Shown here: piece after piece, positions 11,528-23,257 of the stretch
How positions within the stretch are numbered: the stretch's first letter is position 1
Layout: each line of letters starts with the position of its first letter
Assembly: GCA_014898415.1 (NCBI GenBank)
Contig: RCTD01000012.1
Span: 62,001-126,000 of the forward strand
Direction of reading: 5' to 3'
DNA: 64,000 bases
From: Stromatinia cepivora
Lineage: Eukaryota > Ascomycota > Leotiomycetes > Helotiales > Sclerotiniaceae
Notes under the pieces: model-generated
What the model was told of the DNA's origin: nothing
Databases searched by the model: none
Seen by the model: only the letters and a program-made list of their open reading frames with translations
Translations under genes and position numbers: made by a program

Positions 11528-12644
11528 GATTGCAATGTCTCGACTGCAACTGCAGAGTTTCAATCAGACACACGCAATGGAAGATAAATTACCTTAACAC
11601 GAACAATATTGATGTGCACCGAGGTAACCTTTATATAGTACCTCTCACTGTCTTGCCCCCTCACCCACCTGCATAAATTTCTCCAAATAACAGAGTTCGA
11701 ATACCCATGCAAAGTACACGCCATTGCATTTGACAATAAAATTTACTTAAACACATCATAGATGCCGGGTATCGCCAGGCGCAGGCACATTAAAATGTTC
11801 AACTCCGTACCACACACAGCATGCGGGGTAACGATCGTCAACTCCACCTTCACAACCAACCATTATATCGGAGCACTTCATTTGGCTAAAGGCAAGAACA
11901 TTATCCCGAACCGAGCTTCCCCGGAATGTTTTTGATGAAATGACACAAAGTAAATGACGCCAGGAATTTATAAAAATCCGTTGGTCTTGATGGAAAAACA
12001 GCTCGAGATCTTGCGCACCAACCGGATTATTTGGATCGAAGCACATGGATACGCTTGTGGTATAGCTTCACGTTCTTGCATGCGATACTAAAGGAAAAGA
12101 GAAAATAAGTTTCTCCGGACCGAAATGCTCTCTTGATCTTGGTTGCAGAGAAAAACGAGATGCCGATGTTGGCGCTTTTTATAAATTCTGCCAACAGAGC
12201 GTTTTCCTGCATGTGAGTGATGTGGATTGCTGCTGAAGCTGAACAACCGGAGGTGAGTACCATGGATACCTTTTGACACTTTAAGGCCACAGGTAACTGT
12301 AAACTTGGGCGATATTCTGGGTCGGTTGAAGATATTGTTCAATATTTGGCTGCAAACCATTTTAGGCCTGCGTGTTCCTGTAAGCACTTGATCTGATCCA
12401 GTTTTATGCATAGCTCGTTGAATTTTATGCATTGTAAAATCGACCCTCGTTATTGTCTAATCATTGAGCTGTAATTCCTGTACACATCACCAGAATGTTG
12501 ATTCTAAATGCCTCGGTATATTCCAGTGGCCATAGTCCTTCTCTCGCTGGATATATTATCGCTGGTATATCTAATTCTCTCGTACGCAAATATTCCTCTA
12601 CATTGCGACTTTTGCCTCCGGCTGACCCTGCCCTACTTCAACTC
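11528..12644. other. Spacer upstream of beta-galactosidase and downstream of uS12m
   Basis: About 1.1 kb. The left end is the beta-galactosidase promoter. A 96-codon minus-strand frame at 11756-12046 is open but has no recognisable features, and I do not call it. Nothing else is seen. Confidence 0.45.
11631..11637 (-). promoter_or_regulatory. Possible TATA box of the beta-galactosidase gene
   Basis: The minus strand reads TATATAA within ACTATATAAAGG, roughly 104 bp upstream of the chosen ATG at 11527. Position and sequence suit a TATA element, but no transcription start is known. Confidence 0.35.
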
Positions 12645-13333
12645 TTATGCAGCCGCCTTCTTTGGTTTCTTGGTTCCGTATTTCGATCGTGATGTTGCCC
12701 TGTTTCCTACTCCTCCCTGTGATTGCAAATGTATTAGCATGAATCCTCATAAACATCATAATCTATTCCGCCATGCTTCCCAGCCCACTTCACTTCCCAA
12801 ATACACAATATCCCAACTCACCCCCTCATAACTTCACAAACAAACATAAATCCACTCACCAAATCTCCCGCCCCTCTAACCAAATGATATCTCACTCCGG
12901 GACAATCTTGACTCCTTCCTCCTCTAACCAATACCACACTATGCTGTTGCACATTATGTCCCTCGCCCGGAATATAACACGTAACCACTCTCCCCGTACT
13001 CAATCTAACTCTCGCCGTTTTTCGCTCTGCCGAGTTAGGCTTCTTTGGTTTAGTTATTCCGACCTTTAATGCTACACCCTTGAGCGCTGGGGCCTGAACT
13101 GTCGATAAAGCGGGAGAGACGGCTTTACGCATAGCTTGTGCAGTACGGCAGCCACGGCGGACTTGATTGTATGTTGCGGCATAAGATGGCGAGCAGGAGA
13201 ATGTCCGCGATGAGGAAATTGTGATTGATTTGAGTTGGTTTGTGATGGATTGTGTGGTGGGACGAGAGGTAGAAACTGAGGTGGTCGACCGTATGGACGG
13301 CATTAAGAACCGTTGTAGTATTGAGGCGGCCAT
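12645..13333 (-). CDS. Mitochondrial ribosomal protein uS12m
   Basis: Small-subunit ribosomal protein S12 of the mitochondrial ribosome, 181 aa, in two exons: 13333-12860 and 12716-12645. The 143-bp intron runs GTGAGT to CACAG. The first ~50 residues are Ser/Thr/Arg-rich and lack acids, as in a mitochondrial import signal. The S12 core begins at [13 protein letters not shown]. It holds the decoding-centre signature [15 protein letters not shown], the loop [12 protein letters not shown], and [19 protein letters not shown]. The second exon supplies the basic tail [20 protein letters not shown]. Reading through the intron would end after 171 residues without that tail, so the spliced form is clearly right. 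It is a core housekeeping gene. Confidence 0.93.
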
Positions 13334-13833
13334 TGCGACAAGTGAGCGCGGTGATTGTCAAATCAATTCCGTTCCTCGACGACGAGATGGTGAGGGGAGA
13401 GAAAGCTTTCGATATTGCCAAGACTTGGAGCACATGTGGCTGATGTTTTCACGTGATGTGGCTTAAACACCTTTCGAGGGGGGTTGACTTTAGGTATTCT
13501 TTCTGCGTTACAACTATTCAAATATATTGCAAAAAAGTATCTATTCTTTTCCCCAATATGCAGATATTGCTTTATTGTATAAATCTATCTCCAAAATTCT
13601 CTATCTCCCGATGAAAAAACAAGAGGCATTACTTCCCAAGCCAGATCCCAAGCCGGACCATTTTAACATATACAGCGTGTCAATTGGATTTTTACCCCAT
13701 GCGAACGCCCATGCCCCCTTCCCTATCATGCCAGATAGTGAATGTCCTCAATCCTCAACCCTCAATCCGTCAATGCTGCTCCCTAGAAAATGCATTTTCA
13801 ACACGAACACGAAAATAAGTTTAGACTACGTTT
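13334..13833. other. Spacer between uS12m and the mannosyltransferase 3' end
   Basis: This 500-bp stretch contains the uS12m promoter. A TCACGTGA box lies at about 13449-13456. A 117-codon plus-strand frame (13527-13880) overlaps the last mannosyltransferase exon and looks like chance. Confidence 0.45.
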
Positions 13834-15242
13834 TTAGTCTTGTTGGCTTTCATAGCCCTCTGGCTTTTCCATCTTATTGATATCAAAGAATCGTGATGTA
13901 CCTGTTATATTTTAGTACAATGTCAATTTTTAGGAAGGAGGAAAAAAAACTTACATGAGTATCCTTTCCAGTCAAAGTTATCCTTTGGATTGCAGTGACA
14001 CTTCAAATCAAGTCTCGTTTGCTCTCCTGTTGGGCAATGGGTGAAAGGAACATGGTAATAGGCAATATCGTTGAAGAAATGGATTTCTTCCTTCTTCAAG
14101 AGAAGGCCTGCAGCAATGGAGTGAACCGGTGCATCACCCCAACGTTCGTAGAAGAATCCTCCATCTTGGTCGAGTTGCTCAAAGTAATCCGTGTATGCCT
14201 TTGATCGAAGCCAATTGAGGTTACCAATCTCGAAGTTAGACCACTGTAACATTGTGTTAGTATAAAATCCACGCGATTCATTATATATGACGAAAACGTA
14301 CCATGTGGCAGTGGTTATATGTTTCACCACCATCATCACTAAGGAAACCCATTGAGTTGCCTTCGGCGATGTGCTCTGGGTGGGCCTTGATGAACTTCTT
14401 GACACTGTCCCACAAAGTTGGGATAGTTTCAACATATTCGTAAAGACTCAATACGAAACTGTACTTCTTCTTATTGTCGGCCATAAATTTGAATGCATCG
14501 TAATTAATATCGCAGAAAAGCTCAATGGATGGCTCGACTCTCCAGTACCACTCGTAGTTCAACATCAATTCTTGTTGGAAGAAGAAACCAGATTCGAAGC
14601 GACACATGTGGCGGTAGCTGACTGAATCACCATAGATGATCTTTTTTTGTGCCATCTCTTCACGGACCTTGCGAGCCTTTTCGGTATCAATGTGATCGGG
14701 GAATGACCAATGTTTCTCTGGAATCTCTCCATAGTGAGTCTTTCCGGAAACAAGGGATGTGGTAACCTTCTTAAATGTGGAATCAAATGGCTTGTCATTT
14801 AGGAAAACCCAGTCGTAATGGAACTTTTTGTTGAATCTATCCTCTACTTGACGAATGGATCGTGCAATTTCCCAAATATCCGCGTTTCGTGCCAAAGTAA
14901 CAAATGTCGCATTCATGCGTTCTCCAGGGATGGTCGCAGGTGGAAGTTCATGAGTATTTGGAGAGGTTTTAGCATTGGGAGTCGTTGAATCATCAGCAGA
15001 GTGACCCGATGCTGAAGTGCCTGCTTTGATAGGGATGCCAGTCTTGTCTGTGAAGACCTGCTGCGCATTTTGTAACCTTTGGTCTGATGAAGATGATATA
15101 AAGTATACGACGGCGAGACCCTGTAAAGAGAAGTGTCAATAGGTGGATCTAAGCGATTGGTGTTATCGAAATTGATGGCGAAAATACTTACAAAGAATGC
15201 AAAGAGAATATATCTCAAATATCTAGCTGTTCCTGTAGCCAT
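13834..15242 (-). CDS. Alpha-1,2-mannosyltransferase, GT15 (KRE2/MNT1/KTR) family
   Basis: A type II Golgi membrane glycosyltransferase of 408 aa that adds alpha-1,2-mannose to protein glycans. Exons: 15242-15192, 15120-14302, 14243-13955 and 13901-13834; all junctions keep frame. The short cytosolic tail [10 protein letters not shown] precedes a membrane anchor split by intron 1 ([17 protein letters not shown]). A stem rich in Ser/Thr/Pro follows, and the catalytic domain starts at [11 protein letters not shown]. Family motifs are [41 protein letters not shown] and [14 protein letters not shown]. The last contains the conserved His/Trp/Glu region of the active site. Exon 4 gives only the end, [21 protein letters not shown]. 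The donor specificity (GDP-mannose) is that of the family; which yeast paralogue it matches best is not decidable here. Confidence 0.93.
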
Positions 15243-15457
15243 GATGATATAACTTTATTGTGTCGAAATTCTGATTCTCTTGATGGTGCTTCTTTCATAA
15301 ATCCAACAGTTATTTCACTAACCAATTGGACACGAACGGACTTTTAGCAATTACCACCCCAGAACGGCTTCTTTTCTGGCATGGAACGAGTAAGTGCCGC
15401 GAATGCAAATTGCCTTCAATAAGCCCTCCAACAATATGAAGAGAGATTGAAGAGGAA

Positions 15458-15521
15458 AGAAGAAGAAGAAGAAGAAGAAGAAGAAGAAGAAGAAGAAGAA
15501 GAAGAAGAAGAAGAAGAAGAG
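15458..15521. repeat. (GAA)n microsatellite
   Basis: About 21 AGA/GAA units run without a break, upstream of the mannosyltransferase gene. On the minus strand it reads as a TTC tract. Confidence 0.95.
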
Positions 15522-15781
15522 AAAACGAGCGATTCGAAAAAGAATGTGCGATATATTAAACACACACAGAAGAAGAATTTGAAGATGGAGAAAAAGAGGA
15601 AGTTGATTTATGTGTAAAATATGAATAAAGGAGGTCAATCTTTCTCCTGTATTGGGTGTAGGTAGGTAAAAGACCAAAAAAAAAGTATCTAATTGAATGA
15701 GATTAGGTTCTAGCCAAAAGGATCCTTGTATTATTTTGGGAATTTTGGGAATCTTACGCAAGGGGGGATTTCCCTTTCTTC

Positions 15782-15829
15782 GATGATGATAATAATAATA
15801 ATAATAATAATAAGAAGAAGAAGAAGAAA
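15782..15829. repeat. (GAT)n-(AAT)n-(AAG)n compound microsatellite
   Basis: Three trinucleotide tracts are joined head to tail: GATGATGAT, then about seven AAT units, then about five AAG units. This suggests stepwise change of unit within one tract. Confidence 0.9.
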
Positions 15830-16650
15830 ACGAACAGGTGGATTACCTTTAGCTTCCGCCAGATAAAGTTTTTACAGAGTAATACTAATACGAGACGACC
15901 AAGCCCTTGAGAAAAGGTTGGCACAAGTTAAGGTTAAATTACATCTACTAGGTAACCTTAAATAGGTGGGTGATAAGGTCTAATCAATAATATAATATGA
16001 TGTTGGTATAACTGTAAAACTTGATGGAAGAGTTCGTTTGTCCTTAGTTGGGCGAATGATATGGGAAAACATCAATGGTTGTACAATTGTTGATACCCCT
16101 TAAATAGTATATAGAAGTCCAACAGGATATTAGAAGAGTATATTAAGAATAGTATCAAGAGGTAGAACTACTTTGTAATTCATTATCTAATCAATTAAAT
16201 ATTATATTAACAGTTGTAGTGGGTAGTTCAAATAACAGGTCACATATCATCAAATAGATGTGTTTTAGGAGGTTCGTATGTATGTATACCTATTCTCTTG
16301 ATAGATCCTATTTCCAGGCTTTAGGTAAGCAGGATCGCAAGGCTAGAATAGAAGCAAGGCACCAATTTTCTTTCATCTTTACCCAATTCACTCTACTCAT
16401 GACTCATGTGGACACGGATAGAATTTATACGGTATTCATTGGAAGATTTACCTAGGATATAAGAAATTCTCCACCTATCGTTGTAAAAACCCGTAGGTAG
16501 GTAAGTAGAATCAATCCATTCACACCTGGACTGGATCGCGTCTGTGTCCTTCCTTAACCCCACCACACTTAAATTTTGAAGCTTTATTTCCCTTTTAGCA
16601 ACATCTCCTCCACCTTTCGATCTCGTCACCCTCAACCATCCCACCAACAC

Positions 16651-16806
16651 ATCAAAAAAGCTCAAAAAAGCTCAAAAAAGCTCAAAAAACTCAAAATACT
16701 CAAAATACTCAAAATACTCAAAATACTCAAAATACTCAAAATACTCAAAATACTCAAAATACTCAAAATACTCAAAATACTCAAAATACTCAAAATACTC
16801 AAAAAA
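16651..16806. repeat. CTCAAAAAAG and CTCAAAATA tandem repeats in the PAT1 leader
   Basis: Four ten-base units (CTCAAAAAAG-like) pass into about twelve nine-base units (CTCAAAATA). They lie about 240-390 bp before the PAT1 start codon, so they may be transcribed in its 5' leader. The nine-base unit keeps a reading frame open, which explains a spurious ORF here. Confidence 0.93.
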
Positions 16807-17040
16807 ACACCTTCTCCTTCTTGTACTTGTTCAACTTCTTCCTACCTATTATTCATCAACAATTTTGTTCCATCAAAACTTGGGAGCACTTGTACAATCT
16901 TCACTGATCTAACCTTTCCTTCAAGATTCAAAATTCATCTTTGGAATTGCAACCACATACTTTACACATCGAAATATTCCTTGATTTCCGCATCTTAATG
17001 GACACAAAGTTAATTTGACTTCGCAATTTCTTCAATCATC

Positions 17041-19614
17041 ATGTCTTTCTTTGGATTTGATCCCAGTCAACGGCCCCAGGAGAGGGGTCATAATACTGCT
17101 GCTCCAGGTTTTGGTCAGCATGCAGATCCATTTGCGAGTCTTTCTGGCTCAGGAAATGATAATGAAGCGTAAGATGATTTCGCATTCTTCTTCTTCCGTT
17201 CGACAAAAGACAAAAGGCTAATATTTTTAACCCGCAGATTCGATTTCGAGGATACATATGATGGTTTAGGAGATCAACTCGAAGAGACGGGTGATGATTT
17301 CAACGATGATACCTTTGGTGCCGGCGCGGGTGACTCTGTTGCAAGCAAGCCAGTTGGAAAGGACTTTGACTTTTTTGGACAAACTGCAAAAGTTTCCAGT
17401 GCTATCAGTGAGGAACAAATGCGATACACCCGACAACAACCAGTAGTATCTAGGACAACCCCAGCCACATCTACCTTCTCACAACAGCATACGTCAAGAC
17501 CTGCCAGAACTGGCTATGAGCGTTACCAAGAGCCGGAATACGTCCCCGATATGCAGGTTGATGCGAACCTTTGGGGTGTTGCACCAAAACAAGCTCCTCC
17601 TACGACTGCCACTCCTCCCGTTACTGGTCCATCCGCACCGAGCCGAAAGATGATGAGTTTGGAAGAAGTTGAAGCAGCAATGAGAGCTCAAGCCAAGAAA
17701 CCCTCGCAGTCTCAAGCACCTATCCAGCAGCAACCATTGCCACCATCTCAACCACAGTACCAACAGCCTCCACCTCAACAATACCAAAATTTTCATCCAC
17801 AAGCTCCCCAACAGCAACAACAACAGTTCCCAGTTCAAGTCAGTGCTCCACCCCAATTGGAACAACGCCAACTTCCTGTCGAGCAACCAATTCATATCTT
17901 GCAACGTCCCCAAGTTCCGACGAGCCAAGCCAATGTTCCGTCTATCCCATCTCAACCTGCACATATGCAAAACATGAACCGATTTCCAGGTCAACCCCAA
18001 GGTGCACAACGTGGTCACCACCACCCACATGCTTCCGGAAACCGACATGTTATCACTCACCCACAACAATTGGTAAACTTATCTGAAGAAGAGAGAGCCG
18101 CATTCTTGTTGGAAGATGCGAAGAGAGCAAAGCGAAATCACAAGATCTTTTTGTTATCGAAAGACAATGGCTTGATGACGCCGCAAGACAAGAATTTCAT
18201 TACCCGTATTCAATTACAACAATTGGTCACCGCTACTGGAAACCCCAATGAACATGGCATAGATTCTTCTCTTTCCGAGGATTTCTATTACCAAGTTCAC
18301 AGTCAAATTCGAGGTGGACCTCGTCAAAACCCACATCAACCTTTGAGCAACTTCGCGCAGACATATTTGTTTCAAACCGGTAATCGTCATGGCGGTATGC
18401 GAAGACAAGCTCGTGGTGGCGATAATCATGTACAACGTATGGAGCAACAAGTGCAACGGGCTGTTGAGGCAGCAAAGAATAAACCAAAGAACAAGCAGTT
18501 GGTAATTGAAGGAAGTTTGGGGAAGATCTCATTCAGCAACGCAAAGACTCCCAAGCCCTTGTTGAACATCAAGCGAACCGATAGCAGTGAAACAAGACCT
18601 GGACACTCTCCCAACCCTCGCAAGGCCAACCTCGCAAATGTCAGCGGTAGCAACAGAAAGACTACTTTGACTGACATTGAAAATGTATATAGTACATTAA
18701 TGGAGTTGGAGGACCACGAACGCTCAAAGCCCAGACCACTGGGTCATGATGAGATTAACCCACAAATTGCTGGTATGAACCAGGACTGGGACGAACGACA
18801 GCAATTTCTCAACAAGCAGTTATGGCGAAATTTGAGGATTCATGAACCGATCGGCGCAACAACTGTCCACCCTTTCATTGCATTCCTTTCGTTTAACAAG
18901 GGTAAAAAGGCAATTCCTCGAGTTTTCAGACATATCTCTGATGAACAACGTGCTACCATCTTGACCATGATTATTCTTCACCTGGATAAACTCGATGTCG
19001 TTCGATTGGCTGTGCCTGGCCCTGACGGAATCCAGCTCAGTGCTGAGACTCGAGAAAACATCGATCTCTTCCAGGTGACAGTCATGTCAAGCCTATTTGG
19101 ATTTCTTCACGATGCTGACTTCCAAATTACTACTGGAGTTTTGGGACTTATTCTTAACCTTAACATCGATTTGATTGCTCGTACTAGAATCGGTCTTAGT
19201 CTACTGACGATGATTCTCAGTCGGGCTGAGATTACTAAACAAGCTGGAGATGTTGACGAACGTGGATGGAATGACTGGTGAGTACATTCTACCCTGCGTT
19301 AGTATAATTCTAACATATTCTTTAGGTTGTCCACTCACAATGCATTCTTCGATGCCCTTGAGCCCACACTTCCAGAAATTTTCCCTGGTACAGTCAACAC
19401 TGGTGAGGACGTGTACGTTTGGCAATTCCTTGCAGCCATCGGTATTGGTGCTAGCCCTGAGCAGCAGCAACGACTAGTTATGGCTGTCAAGGATCGTGTG
19501 ATGGAAACCGTTGGACTTGCGAAAACATTACCTCCTGCCATGTCCAGCCAACGACTTGCAAATGTAAACCTCTTCATGCGTTCTATCGGACTCGATGTTG
19601 AGTTACTTGCATGA
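17041..19614 (+). CDS. pat1: PAT1-like mRNA decapping activator
   Basis: Homologue of yeast Pat1, the scaffold that links deadenylated mRNA, Lsm1-7, Dhh1 and the decapping enzyme in P-bodies; 818 aa. Exons 17041-17168, 17238-19277 and 19326-19614 join in frame (GTAAGA and GTGAGT donors). The N-terminus MSFFGFDP and the acidic FDFEDTYDG...DDTFG (about 44-70) match the conserved start of Pat1; the DDTF motif at 66-69 corresponds to the Dhh1-binding motif. A long Gln/Pro-rich disordered part follows (about 100-230). Then come a basic RNA-binding-like region with RGGPRQNPHQPL, and the helical C-terminal domain (about 480-818) ending SMGLDV-like SIGLDVELLA. All expected parts are present. The preceding tandem repeats probably lie in its leader. 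Confidence 0.93.
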
Positions 19615-20449
19615 ATGATGGAGACTAATTTCTTTTCATATTTTAAACCATATTGAATTTCTTTCTTCTCTACTATGATATCTGATGGTCGAAACACATG
19701 AAAGGGCTTGTTGGTATTGATTATAGTGGCATATTAAATTTTGCTTTCCGCATTTTGTGTTACGTGGCGATTACGAAAGTACAGCATCGAGCAGTCTCTA
19801 TAGGACTGATATTTATGAATGGGAGCGTTTTCACTGGATGGCGGATTACCAAAAATAAGTATTAATATTATTATTATGATTTAGGAAGAAAAATGACTAT
19901 GGTTGGTGGCCAGCATTACTTTGTTTAGGAGAGCAAGGGATAAGTACAATATCTTGAACTTTTTACAAGATGGAGAGCTCAAGCGGATAGAAAATACTAT
20001 GACAGCAAATGCAAACAAAATTCAATGAGGCCATCATGGCAATGCCCTGCAAACAAATGCGAATTGATTCTTGATTCTTGATTCTTGGATGATATATATT
20101 TGGTATTTACCTATTCTACAGAGTCAATTGTCAAACTCCGGATTGAACATTGAGATGCAGATTTCTCCATGACAAATTTCCGACACTCCTTCATGAATGG
20201 TTGGGTAATATGCCAGCTGCTAAAATGATGGGTTCGAATAACAAGGAGTATAGATCAAGAATCTCTCATGTCCATCGTCCATCGTCCATCGATTCAGAGT
20301 ACATTCTTGATAGTGACATCATGGATCTTTAGGAGATTTTACCAGGGTGCGGTGCTGATATCGAAATTTGTACTTATCACTTTCTATCGGTATTAGGTAT
20401 ACAATCACTAACTATAGTATAGATTTTTATATACTATTCATTGGAACTA

Positions 20450-20473
20450 TTTTTATTTTTATTTTTATTTTTA

Positions 20474-20533
<60 letters not shown>

Positions 20534-20627
20534 TTTATTTTTATTTTTATTTTTATTTTTATTTTTATTTTTATTTTTATTTTTATTTTTATTTTTATTT
20601 TTATTTTTATTTTTATTTTTATTTTTG
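20450..20627. repeat. (TTTTTA)n hexanucleotide tract
   Basis: About 29 units of TTTTTA, with two places where one T is missing. It translates as alternating Phe/Ile/Tyr in several frames and is not coding. Confidence 0.95.
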
Positions 20628-20800
20628 TATGGATTTATGGTTTTCTATGGGTGGATTGGTGGATTGGTGGATTGTGTTGTGATGATGCTATGGTATGTAT
20701 GTATGGTGGGTGGTTATTGCCAAGAATGGTCGGATCATAGGATCATGCTAAGGTACACCAGTACTAACTAGATGGTAGATATCTTCCAGATTCAAGTTCG

Positions 20801-20832
20801 GATTCTAGATTCTAGATTCTAGATTCTAGATT
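20801..20832. repeat. GATTCTA heptamer repeat
   Basis: Four and a half copies of a seven-base unit in tandem. Nothing else marks the site. Confidence 0.9.
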
Positions 20833-21158
20833 GTGTGTGATAGGTGTGTGACGAGATAAGTCTGTTTATCCACTCATCCTTTTCTTTTTCATTCAATTGT
20901 TTGATTTGATTTGATTTGATTTGATTGTTTACTGTACATAGGTACCAGGTAAATTTTGGGAAGGATTTACTGTTCACTGTTCAGTCTGCAGTCTGCTTGC
21001 GATACAGTACTCTCTCCCTTGAAAACATCTCAAATCACAGTCGAATATCGAATTCTCTTGAAACCTTCACCGCAAGCCGAACTCGGGAGCACATATACTA
21101 GCTTAGCAGTGCGGACTTAACTTAGTATTGGCCACCCTCTGAACAGCCAAAATATAAG

Positions 21159-23257
21159 ATGCCGAATAATCACGGGGGAAATGGAAATGGAAATGAAGAG
21201 GAGAAGGAGCAGGAGCAGGATACTCGACCAGTGGGGTTTTGGCATCGGGAATTATGTGGTGTGAGGAGGTTTGTGGTTCGGAAGTGGATTGTTACTAGTA
21301 AGTTATTTTTGGTTTTGGATTTTTTGTTTTATGTGGTAGCGGTAGGAATAGCGGCAGGGTATTGGACTTGTTCAGATTGGGGTTTGGTGATCGAAGATTT
21401 TTGATGTTGTGTGGGTTTTGATGATTGAATGGTTTATATTGGATTGCTGTCTGGATTATTGGATGTGCTGGGCAGGGGATTCATGTTCTTTGTCTCCTTG
21501 CTTTCTGTCTTCCAACCCTCATCCCCTCTCGCTGACACCATCCAGCCATAATCCTCTCGGCCGCAATCCTTTCCATCCTCTCCATCTACTGGGGCGCTCT
21601 CTTCCACGTCGAGCAAAACCTCTCCTCATTAGTCGTCTGGGTAGTAGATTTCGACGCACAAGTTGCACCCTACACAGATACAACTCCTATTGTTGGACCA
21701 GAAATTGTGAAGGCTGCTGAGGCTTTGATTGCTCCTAGTGGTTCGTTGGGATGGGGAAGTTTGCCTGCTAGTGATTTTGGGTTTGATCCGATGGAAGTTC
21801 GGAGGAGGGTTTATGATTTTAAGGCTTGGGCTGTGAGTACTCTTTTTCTTTTTTGATGATGTGATGTAAGGTGGTGTGGAGATTGTTTAGATTTTGGCTC
21901 GATGATGAGAGACTTTGAGTATTGAAGTGGATTTGGACGTTCATATGGGAGTTAAACGTTCATGATCTTGAACCTTCAAAGCATCTCGATTATTGGATTC
22001 ATTCGGAACAATGGGTTTGTTGAAAGAATCAAAGGGCTTTTAAAGTTTCAGAGCTTGGATATCACAACTGGACTGCAATCTGGACTATTGAACACGAGCA
22101 ATTTCGACTTTGTTGGGCATTTAAGCATAGTTCAGATAGAGAGCCCATAAGAAATATTAATTTCATACTAACACAGTATTTAGGCAGTTATAATCAACGC
22201 AAATGCAACAGCGCTCCTTCAAGATGCAGTGCAGAACGGAAACACAACCTTTGATCCCCTCGGCATCGCACAAATAATCTATGTAGAAGCTCGAGACGAA
22301 ACTACCCACGCCAACTACATCACACCACACTTACTTCAATTTCAATCAACTGTCACCAGCATGTTTAGTCAACAATGGACTTCACAAGTTCTTGAACAAG
22401 CCGCTACAGATACTTCAATCCTGACGAATATACGCAATACTCCCCAAGCAATCTCACCGGCTATTGGCTTTTCAACATTTAATCTAAGGCCCTTTGCACC
22501 ACCTGTCGCTACACCGGCTGTTAGCATTGGTCTCATTTATCTTATCATTATCTCCTTCTTCTCATTCTCATTTTACCTCCCTGTTCATACAAAATACATC
22601 ACACCTGAAGGACATCGTCCCATGCATTTCTATCAATTAATTATTTGGCGCTGGTTAGCAACTATAATAGCCTATTTCTTCCTATCACTCTTCTATTCTC
22701 TCATATCCCTCGCATTCCAAATTCCCTTCTCATCTGGACACAAGAGTATAACAATGGTTGAGAATCACGCTACAGCATATGGAAAGGGTACCTTTGTGGT
22801 ATTTTGGATGTTGAATTGGGTTGGTATGGCAGCGTTGGGGATTGCATGCGAGAATGTTACAATGATTATTGGACAGCCGTGGACGGCTCTTTGGTTGGTG
22901 TTTTGGGTCATTACGAATGTTTCTACGAGCTTTTATTTGATTGATTTGGCGCCGAAGTTCTTCTATTGGGGTTATGCGTGGCCGTTGCATAATAGTACGT
23001 ATTATTCTGTCACGTATGTACCCAGAGCTAATGAAACAATAGTCGTCGAGGCCAGTAGACAACTTCTCTTTGATCTTCACTCTAGGATAGGTCTGAATTT
23101 TGGCGTTCTATTCGCTTGGGTTGCAATCAATAGTGTATTATTTCCGTTCTGTTGTTATTTCATGAGATGGAATACATTGAAAGGACAACAAAAGACGATG
23201 GATAAGAGGGGGAATGCTAAAGAGGACTCTGAGGTGAAAGATGCGGTGGAAGCTTAA
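21159..23257 (+). CDS. SNG1-family (DUF3533) membrane protein
   Basis: A 499-aa protein of the SNG1 family, named after yeast nitrosoguanidine-resistance protein Sng1. Members are plasma-membrane or vesicle proteins whose mechanism is poorly known. Exons: 21159-21297, 21546-21832 and 22184-23257. Introns are long for this window (248 and 351 bp); the second ends after a perfect TACTAAC branch site. Residues 1-45 are polar (Asn/Gly, Glu/Lys). A first membrane segment spans the exon 1-2 junction (TIILSAAILSILSIYWGALF). A large extracytosolic domain follows, with VVWVVDFD and a family-typical EARDETTHANYI. Five or so membrane segments fill the C-terminal half (SIGLIYLIIISFFSFSFYL; TFVVFWMLNWVGMAALGI; GVLFAWVAINSVLFPFCC). 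The tail is Lys/Glu-rich. Intron 2 shares an 18-bp sequence with a kinase intron elsewhere in this window. Confidence 0.85.

Larger units (their letters stand above)
15243..17040. other. Repeat-rich divergent promoter between mannosyltransferase and PAT1
   Basis: This 1.8-kb region holds several microsatellites (listed separately) and no conserved coding frame. The 136-codon minus-strand frame at 15351-15761 is produced by the GAA repeat. The right half is C/A-rich and probably includes a long PAT1 leader. Confidence 0.55.
19615..21158. other. Spacer between PAT1 and the SNG1-like gene
   Basis: About 1.5 kb, AT-rich. It holds GATTCTTGATTCTTG triplication near 20065, a long hexamer tract and two shorter repeats (GATTCTA near 20801; TTTGA near 20904-20928). 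Open frames at 20368-20740 are created by the hexamer. No gene is seen. Confidence 0.55.

Noticed and set aside
11756..12046. 96-codon minus-strand ORF
   Set aside because: Open, but with no domain, signal or splice partners; kept out of the gene list.
13527..13880. 117-codon plus-strand ORF
   Set aside because: It overlaps the last mannosyltransferase exon antisense and has Pro/Ser-rich chance composition.
15351..15761. 136-codon minus-strand ORF rich in Phe
   Set aside because: It is a translation of the GAA microsatellite and its flanks.
20368..20740. Overlapping ORFs of Phe/Ile/Tyr repeats
   Set aside because: They are created by the TTTTTA hexamer tract.
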